Shown: one piece after another, positions 59,073-64,000 of the stretch | How positions within the stretch are numbered: the first letter of the stretch is position 1 | Layout: each line of letters opens with the position of its first letter | Source: an uncultured bacterium | GTDB lineage: Bacteria > Hydrogenedentota > Hydrogenedentia > Hydrogenedentales > CAILVY01 | Assembly (NCBI GenBank): GCA_937951485.1 | Contig: CALEDJ010000038.1 | Span: 70,190 to 134,189 of the forward strand | Length of the DNA stretch: 64,000 bases | Direction of reading: 5' to 3' | The notes under the pieces: generated by a model | Database searches by the model: none | What the model saw: only the letters and a program-made list of their open reading frames with translations | What the model was told of the DNA's origin: nothing | Program-made: the position numbers and the translations under genes

Positions 59073-59933
59073 ATGAAGAAAATGACGGTGGTGGTCATAG
59101 CACTCGCGATGTGCCTGACCATGGGAAACGCGACGGCATCACGATTGCCGGTGCTTCAAGACCAGTACAACATTACTGTGCCTGACGGCATGAATAGTGC
59201 CTACTTTGGTGGTGGGCCTCTGGGCATAGGCGGCGAAGACCAGGAAGTCGAGGCGAATTGTCTGACAGGCCAGGTCTGGGACTTGGAAGGGATGTTCTTT
59301 GACAAATCCACGCTCACATTTCGGATGGTCGGCGGATATGATTTTATCAACGGCTACCAAGGGTGGACGTCCGGTGACATTTTCATCTCACGAGGCATGC
59401 CATATTACGGTGATGCCGGTGAGGGGGGTAATCCATTGCCTGGCAGCGCTAACAAGGGGCTAATGTCCAGTTATTTATATGATTGGGTGATAGACGTGGA
59501 TTGGTTGTCACCGACCCTCGCCTATACCGTCTACACGGTTGGTCCCGAAACGCCCGTCAATGTGGTGTACTATGCTCAGAACAATGGATCAAACCCCTGG
59601 CGACGCTCCAGCGGCGGCACAGCGATCGCTACCGGCAACTTCTTGTCTCAGACGGGTTTGACAAACGATCAGACAGGTTTTCTGGGTGGTTCCCATAACA
59701 TGGTCACCTTTGACATGTCCGGGTGGCTGGTTGCCGCTCTTGGATTGCAGCCGGGCGATACAGTGACAGACGACTTGTGGTTCCATTTTACGATGGAATG
59801 CGGAAATGACAATCTGATGGGAACTCTGGGAGGCGGTTGGAGAGTGCCGCCGCCAGTTCCGGAGCCGGCATCCATCGGGATTCTGGGTCTGGGCATCCTG
59901 GGGATTATTGCCACGCGGATGCGGCGGAGATAA
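59073..59933 (+). CDS. PEP-CTERM exported protein
   Basis: Exported protein of 286 residues. A signal peptide covers about 1-22 (VVVIALAMCLTMGNATA). The C-terminus VPEPASIGILGLGILG followed by IIATRMRRR is the PEP-CTERM tripartite signal: PEP motif at about 263-265, membrane helix, basic end. It is processed by an exosortase, none of which is encoded in the window. The body is beta-rich with many Gly, Asn, Asp and aromatic residues and no recognised domain. ATG at 59073 has AAGGAGG nine bases upstream. A sigma-54-like promoter and leader precede it and a strong terminator follows at 59969-60013, so it is a single-gene unit. Confidence 0.92.
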   Translation: MKKMTVVVIALAMCLTMGNATASRLPVLQDQYNITVPDGMNSAYFGGGPLGIGGEDQEVEANCLTGQVWDLEGMFFDKSTLTFRMVGGYDFINGYQGWTSGDIFISRGMPYYGDAGEGGNPLPGSANKGLMSSYLYDWVIDVDWLSPTLAYTVYTVGPETPVNVVYYAQNNGSNPWRRSSGGTAIATGNFLSQTGLTNDQTGFLGGSHNMVTFDMSGWLVAALGLQPGDTVTDDLWFHFTMECGNDNLMGTLGGGWRVPPPVPEPASIGILGLGILGIIATRMRRR

Positions 59934-59968
59934 CCGCCTCCCTTAATAACGCGAAGCCCCTCAGCACT

Positions 59969-60013
59969 CCCCGTCGTGGCCCTGAGAAGGGCCACACGGG
60001 GGGTTGTTCTTTC
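59969..60013 (+). terminator. Rho-independent terminator after the PEP-CTERM gene
   Basis: The stem combines TGGCCCT/AGGGCCA (loop GAGA) with CCCCGT/ACGGGG, separated by a small internal loop (59969-60001). TTGTTCTTTC follows at 60004-60013. It starts 36 bases after the stop. Confidence 0.85.
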
Positions 60014-60051
60014 ATTGCACCATAACGGACTGGCGGAAATTGGGGAACGTT

Positions 60052-60151
60052 GTGTTTTTTCCACATCCCCCGGCGCTCCGCGCCACCTTCACCGATGTTG
60101 CGCCATCTGAGGACCCTGCTTTGTTTCTGCATCCCTCGGCGCTGCGCGCCA
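60052..60151. repeat. Two GGCGC-hairpin repeat copies
   Basis: Copy one has core GGCGC-TCC-GCGCC (60072-60084) preceded by GTGTTTTTTCCACATCCCCC, which is the inverse of the flank at 28100-28130. Copy two has core GGCGC-TGC-GCGCC (60139-60151), preceded by CATCCCTC and followed by CACCCCCTTCAACGGGG. Confidence 0.75.
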
Positions 60152-60263
60152 CCCCCTTCAACGGGGATTTTCCCCTCGTTACACCGCTCCTGCGGGATAA
60201 CGCACCACTGCGACGCTCCCGCATCGCGGCGTGCAGCGGCACGTTCCACTAGAATACATCGTT

Positions 60264-60359
60264 CCCCGGCGCGGAGCGCCTTAAACATGCGTAACGCAAA
60301 AACGGGGCAGCCGCTGTCACGCTCGCGGACTCGCTCGATTGTGTCAGTCCCCATTTTGC
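60264..60359. repeat. GGCGC hairpin and larger imperfect inverted repeat
   Basis: GGCGC-GGA-GCGCC lies at 60268-60280. At 60296-60359, GCAAAAACGGGG on the left faces CCCCATTTTGC on the right, with CTGTCAC and GTGTCAG as inner partial complements and a central segment rich in CTCGC. The arms could form a long imperfect hairpin. Confidence 0.6.
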
Positions 60360-60508
60360 TTCACATGTCCGACCGAAGGTCTCCGCCAGGAGTTCCCTCG
60401 TTACACCCCTTCAAAGGTATCTCGTATTGCGTATCGCCGTTTGGTGTCGTATCATGGCTTTCGGACACATGCCGCCGGGCGCGGCGGCGCAACAGGGAGA
60501 TCGAGGAA

Positions 60509-61723
60509 ATGGCTTCAATTTCACGACGGAGTTTTCTTGCGGCGTCCGGGCTGGCTGTGGGCGCGGGGATGGCGTTGCCGCGGACGGTGTTCGGCGCGAA
60601 CGAGCGCATTCGGGTCGGGGTGGTCGGCACGGGCGACCGCGGATCATCGCTGATGCAGGACATCGGCCGATTGCGCGAATCGCACAACGTGGAAATCACG
60701 GCGGTGTGCGACGTGTGGCGGCCGAACCGCGAGGCGGCGGCCGCGCGCGTCGAAAAGATGTTCGGCAAGCAGCCGTTTCAGACCTCGCGCTTCGGTGAAT
60801 TGCTGGCGCGGGACGACACGGACGCGGTGGTCATCGCGACACCGGACTTCGCGCACACGCCGATCATGATCGAGGCGCTCAAAGCGGGCCGGGATGTCTA
60901 TTGCGAGAAGCCGATGTCGCAGACGGTGGAGGAGGCGACCGAGGCATTGACCCTCGCGCGGGAGCGCGGGCGCGTCGTGCAGGTGGGCACGCAACGGCGA
61001 AGCGAAGGGCGCTGGAAGGCTGCGCGGGAATTTGTAGCGACGGGCGCACTCGGCCACATCAGCCGCATCTCCGCCGCGAACTGCTTCAACCATCCGAGGT
61101 GGGCGCGCGACTGCGGCGCCTGCAAGGAAGAGGATGTGGACTGGGATGCCTATTTGTTCAACCGACCGAAAGTCGCCTTTGATCCGTGCCTGCTCCGGCG
61201 CTGGCACCTCTACCGCATGTGCTGCAACGGCATCTCCGGATTGTGGATGTGCCACCTTATCGACGCCGCCGCCATGGCGATGGACGCGACTTACCCGGCG
61301 AGCGCGGTGGCGCTCGGCGGCATCTATGTGTGGAAAGACGGGCGCGAGCACACCGACGTATTCCACGCGCTCCTCGATTACCCCGAGGGCTTTTTGTTCA
61401 GTTGGTGCATGAGCCTGACCAACGCGGCGGGCACGCATTTCACCATCCACGGCCTGAACGGCACGCTCGACATGGAAAGGGCGACGTATTCCGGCGACGG
61501 CGCGGAAGGCGGCACGGGCATCGAAGCGGGAAAACTGGAGGCCCCGCCGGACGAGAACCACATGGCGAACTGGCTGGACTGCATCCGCAGCCGCAAGCAG
61601 CCCAACGCCGATATCCTTTTCGGCCACCAGCATTCCGTGGCCACAATCATGGCCGCCGAGGCACTGGAGAGCGGACGGCGCATGCGTTACGACCGGGGAG
61701 AGGGAAAAATCTTCGCTGGATAA
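60509..61723 (+). CDS. Tat-exported Gfo/Idh/MocA family oxidoreductase
   Basis: NAD(P)-dependent sugar oxidoreductase family protein of 404 residues. A Tat signal is present at the N-terminus (SRRSFLAASGLAVGAGMALP, RR at 6-7). The Rossmann start is RVGVVGTGDRGSSLM at about 36-50, and the family motif DVYCEKPMSQTVEEA has the catalytic Lys of EKP. The C-terminal half has the usual beta-sheet domain, with HLIDAAAMAMDATYPASAVALGG. ATG at 60509 has GGGAG nine bases upstream. Exported members are numerous in planctomycetes and may carry a tightly bound cofactor for glycan processing. The substrate is unknown. Confidence 0.93.
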   Translation: MASISRRSFLAASGLAVGAGMALPRTVFGANERIRVGVVGTGDRGSSLMQDIGRLRESHNVEITAVCDVWRPNREAAAARVEKMFGKQPFQTSRFGELLARDDTDAVVIATPDFAHTPIMIEALKAGRDVYCEKPMSQTVEEATEALTLARERGRVVQVGTQRRSEGRWKAAREFVATGALGHISRISAANCFNHPRWARDCGACKEEDVDWDAYLFNRPKVAFDPCLLRRWHLYRMCCNGISGLWMCHLIDAAAMAMDATYPASAVALGGIYVWKDGREHTDVFHALLDYPEGFLFSWCMSLTNAAGTHFTIHGLNGTLDMERATYSGDGAEGGTGIEAGKLEAPPDENHMANWLDCIRSRKQPNADILFGHQHSVATIMAAEALESGRRMRYDRGEGKIFAG

Positions 61724-61778
61724 ACACGTGGAAATCAGACATAGACGCAATCCCGGAACCCGGTGACGCCGGTTTGAA

Positions 61779-61818
61779 AAAACGGCCATGCAGCCTCACT
61801 CGTGGCCTGTGCCGTTTT
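61779..61818. terminator. Bidirectional terminator between convergent genes
   Basis: AAAACGGC/GCCGTTTT (61779-61786 with 61811-61818) encloses a second stem GGCCA/TGGCC. The arms supply an A-run before and a T-run after the stem on both strands, serving the oxidoreductase gene and the convergent phospholipase-like gene. Confidence 0.7.
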
Positions 61819-61827
61819 CCCGGATCC

Positions 61828-63165
61828 TCAACGGTTCTCCAATATGTTGAGCGCGTAACTGCGTCCGTAGGTGGAGAAAAGGTCCAGCGCCTGCGCCTGC
61901 AATTGGACCAGGCTCGCAATGACGGCCTCGCCGTGCTCGGCACAGACCATCTCCACAATGTTGAACCTGTTCGGACAATTGGCCAATTCCACGGCGGGGT
62001 TCCTTACAAAATGGGGCGGCATATAGGTTTCGACCGCCTTGTCCATTCTCGCCGACAAATCGTAGGAGGCCTTGGCCAATGCCGTTCGTGGCAGGTCGTC
62101 GGTATAAACCGGCGTCTGCCGGTCGCGACGCAGTGTGGCAATCACCGGGTCGGAAAGGTTGTTGTTGCGACAGGCCTCCGCCATGGTGAAGCCTTGGAAA
62201 AGTTCCAGCGCCATGTGGCGATTGGATACCAGTTGCACGGCATTGTTCTTGTATTTTGACAGGCCGAGCATGTCCAGAAGGTTTATCCAGAGCATCCGCA
62301 AGGTGCTGTATTGCGGCAGGACGGTGGTGTGATAAGGCATGGACATGTCCGCAATGTAATGCAGCCCCCATCCCATGAAACGCCAGCCCCAATAGTCCTG
62401 CCCCTTGCTGAATGCGTATTCCGAGAGCGCTTTGAAAAGATGAATCCGGTATTCCAGATACGACTGCTTGAGGAATCCCGCAAAGAGATAAATGATCCAC
62501 GATTCGTGATAGAACCCCATATGGAACGGCGCCTGGGAACCATAATCCAGGTTGGGGTTCCCGAAGGGCTGGACGCCGAAACCGAATATCCTGCCGATGG
62601 CTGTGCCATTGTCGCTGAAAAGCCCCACGTCCATGCCATAGTCGGGTTCGTTGCTCGCACCGGAGACGATGTCCACGGGATGAACCCAATCGCCGGGGAC
62701 CAATTCCTCAAAGACAAAGGCTTCGAGCATCGGCGTGCTGCGGAGAATGCTCACCGCGCTTGGCGGCAATATGTTTGCGCCCCCAGACTCCTGTCCCGCC
62801 AGATGGGTGACATAAAGAGGGGTCTTTATCGAAGGATTCACCCGAATGGCGCGGAAAAAACGGTGGCATATGTCATTCGGATTGCCGGTGGGCTGAAAGG
62901 CCAATACATCCGGCCGGGGCGCATACCAGGCCAGATTGGCTCTTGCCCAGGCCTCTTCCCGCGCAAGCAAATCGGCAATGCCGCTTTCCTCCTGCAGCAG
63001 AAATTCCTGGAGGGATACCGCCTGTACAGGGTCGGCATTGCTTATGTGCGGTATCGTGTCAACAACATGGCGAGTGATGAGCGGATGGTGTTCCCACGCG
63101 CCTGCCCGCAAGGATCCCGACAGGGCCGCTGCGGTCACAATGATAACAATATGCCTGTACTTCAT
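61828..63165 (-). CDS. Exported phospholipase C / P1 nuclease-like zinc protein
   Basis: Exported protein of 445 residues. The signal peptide is MKYRHIVIIVTAAALSGSLR plus AGA, with predicted cleavage after A23, which exposes W24 followed by EHHPLITRHV. In the zinc-dependent phospholipase C/P1 nuclease superfamily the mature N-terminal Trp is itself a zinc ligand. A central WGLHYIADMSMPYHTT matches the HYxxDxxxPxH zinc motif of that superfamily. It is larger than typical PLC (about 245 residues) because of inserts between these motifs. The ATG at 63165 lacks a good ribosome site. The substrate, lipid or nucleic acid, cannot be told from sequence. Confidence 0.72.
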   Translation of the reverse strand: MKYRHIVIIVTAAALSGSLRAGAWEHHPLITRHVVDTIPHISNADPVQAVSLQEFLLQEESGIADLLAREEAWARANLAWYAPRPDVLAFQPTGNPNDICHRFFRAIRVNPSIKTPLYVTHLAGQESGGANILPPSAVSILRSTPMLEAFVFEELVPGDWVHPVDIVSGASNEPDYGMDVGLFSDNGTAIGRIFGFGVQPFGNPNLDYGSQAPFHMGFYHESWIIYLFAGFLKQSYLEYRIHLFKALSEYAFSKGQDYWGWRFMGWGLHYIADMSMPYHTTVLPQYSTLRMLWINLLDMLGLSKYKNNAVQLVSNRHMALELFQGFTMAEACRNNNLSDPVIATLRRDRQTPVYTDDLPRTALAKASYDLSARMDKAVETYMPPHFVRNPAVELANCPNRFNIVEMVCAEHGEAVIASLVQLQAQALDLFSTYGRSYALNILENR

Positions 63166-63739
63166 GTCACACAATTCCCCGATGAGCGTACCTTGGCATG
63201 GATGGAGAGACCGGGTTCACTTGCCGTTTCCCATCCCCAATCGCCAACAATACGCGATCCCAGACTGTTACACGATTCTCGAAAATTTGAGCATCTTCTG
63301 ACACACATGCCAGACCTGCCCAACCGTGGCGGGGTGCAACCGACCACATGCCTGTTTATTATATATTGGAAGGCTATCCCGGCAAAACCCGGTCCTGTCA
63401 CGGCACCTTCCGTCACTGCTCTACGCGTCATGCAGCGGGAATCGGATCCATTCTGAAAACGCTCTGCCTGCTTGAAGCCCAATGACCTGAACCAAATACA
63501 AATATCAGATTGTCATTCGCGCTGCAATGCAGATGGACGAGCGGTTGGCGCAGGATTCCGAAGGGGCTTGCTTTTTTGGGCGTATCCTGCCTACTATAAT
63601 TGAGTTGGGAGAATTTTTTGTTTTTCTGGATTGGAGAGGGACCAGCGGGCGCCATCGCTTCAAGCAGGCTCCCAGGCACTGCCCGGGCGCTTGGCGCAGG
63701 GACCGCACATCACTTCCGTTCAATTTAAGGAGTTTTATC
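63166..63739. other. 574-bp divergent gap before the last partial gene
   Basis: No gene is supported. A perfect TATAAT lies at 63595-63600 on the plus strand, about 140 bases before the next start, but no matching -35 box is seen at 16-18 bases. A T-rich stretch (63611-63625) follows it. Short open frames on the minus strand are unlike any protein I know. Confidence 0.4.
63595..63600 (+). promoter_or_regulatory. Candidate -10 box before the SGNH-like gene
   Basis: Perfect TATAAT, preceded at the expected -35 distance only by a run of T residues. Weak support. Confidence 0.25.
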
Positions 63740-64000
63740 ATGAAATATTACAGCGCATCCAAAGGATTCGTGCGGGTACTTGTCATCTTGCTTGCCGTGG
63801 CCTTGCTTGCCGTGGGCGCTTTTGCGGATGCCGCACATATTCCCCGAATATTGCTTGTGGGGGACAGTTGGACGGGGTTTTTGCTGGCGTTTCGGTCGTT
63901 CCGGATCGTGATGCCGGAGTATGCGGGGCTGGAGCGGTGGGTGGAGGTGGGCAACCGGACGGCGGTGATGGGGGCGCGGGCCTTTGAGTTGCACGACCCG
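63740..64000 (+). CDS. SGNH/GDSL-hydrolase-like exported protein, N-terminal part (cut by window edge)
   Basis: The first 87 residues are in the window and the frame is open to the end. A signal peptide covers about 1-31 (VRVLVILLAVALLAVGAFADA). The mature part begins with IPRILLVGDSWTGFLLAF, whose GDSW places a Ser in the position of the GDSL/SGNH nucleophile (block I). ATG at 63740 has AAGGAG seven bases upstream. Only the first block is visible, so the family call is tentative. Confidence 0.6.
   Translation, partial: MKYYSASKGFVRVLVILLAVALLAVGAFADAAHIPRILLVGDSWTGFLLAFRSFRIVMPEYAGLERWVEVGNRTAVMGARAFELHDP

Larger units (their letters stand above)
59934..60508. other. 575-bp repeat-rich gap before the oxidoreductase gene
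   Basis: After the terminator, the gap holds three GGCGC-NNN-GCGCC hairpins (60072-60084, 60139-60151, 60268-60280) and one larger inverted repeat (60296-60359). No gene is supported; open frames here are readings of the repeats. No clear promoter for the downstream gene was found. Confidence 0.6.

Noticed and set aside
63685-63705. Sigma-54-like site before the last gene (TTGGCGC with GC ten bases on)
   Set aside because: The -12 half reads CCGCA instead of TTGCA.

Overview
The window is GC-rich bacterial DNA from an organism with a Gram-negative envelope: it encodes a type II secretion apparatus with secretin, a flagellum and many exported proteins. The gene content is a DUF1549/DUF1553 plus DUF1501 plus PPC-domain trio, a DUF1559 pseudopilin, a Tat-exported Gfo/Idh/MocA oxidoreductase, a PEP-CTERM protein, sigma-54-like promoters and dense short intergenic palindromes. 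That mix is typical of Planctomycetota and of uncultured relatives or look-alikes such as Hydrogenedentota, Lentisphaerota and Sumerlaeota. I cannot fix the phylum from this window; no rRNA, tRNA or CRISPR array was seen.

Layout. (1) Positions 1-14463, minus strand: an ECF sigma factor and a zinc-finger anti-sigma factor, then a type II secretion cluster in the order E, F, DUF1559 pseudopilin, G, H, I, J, K, L, M, C-like, D. The secretin runs off the left edge. (2) 14604-16879, minus: a class I glutamine-amidotransferase-like (peptidase C26) protein coupled to a BNR-repeat exported protein. (3) 17013-26461, mostly plus: a GT-C glycosyltransferase with TPRs, a collapsed VapB-VapC remnant, then a polysaccharide-exporter-like operon. 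This operon has an ABC-2 permease, an ATPase with an unusual tail of about 440 residues, a radical SAM enzyme, and a three-part protein joining a radical-SAM-like half without cluster cysteines, a middle domain and a GT2 glycosyltransferase. It is the most unusual part of the window. (4) 26567-41557: membrane dipeptidase, FKBP isomerase, a second GT-C plus TPR protein, a membrane methyltransferase, the DUF1549/DUF1501/PPC operon and an exported protein-isoaspartate methyltransferase.

(5) 41886-58533, minus: a flagellar cluster flgB-flgC-fliE-fliF-fliG-fliH-fliI-fliJ-motE-like-fliK-flgD-TIGR02530-flgE-motA-motB-fliL-fliN-fliO-fliP plus a small unknown gene coupled to fliP. A near-consensus sigma-54 promoter precedes flgB. 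fliM, fliQ, fliR, flhA and flhB are not here. (6) 59073-64000: a PEP-CTERM protein with its own sigma-54-like promoter, diverging from flgB, then a Gfo/Idh/MocA oxidoreductase, a phospholipase C/P1-nuclease-like exported protein, and the start of an SGNH-hydrolase-like protein cut by the right edge.

Several longer intergenic stretches carry short dispersed repeats: GGCGC-NNN-GCGCC hairpins, ATTCCGC strings, GCGCAAGC palindromes, a paired-hairpin element and two unrelated 9-bp minisatellites.
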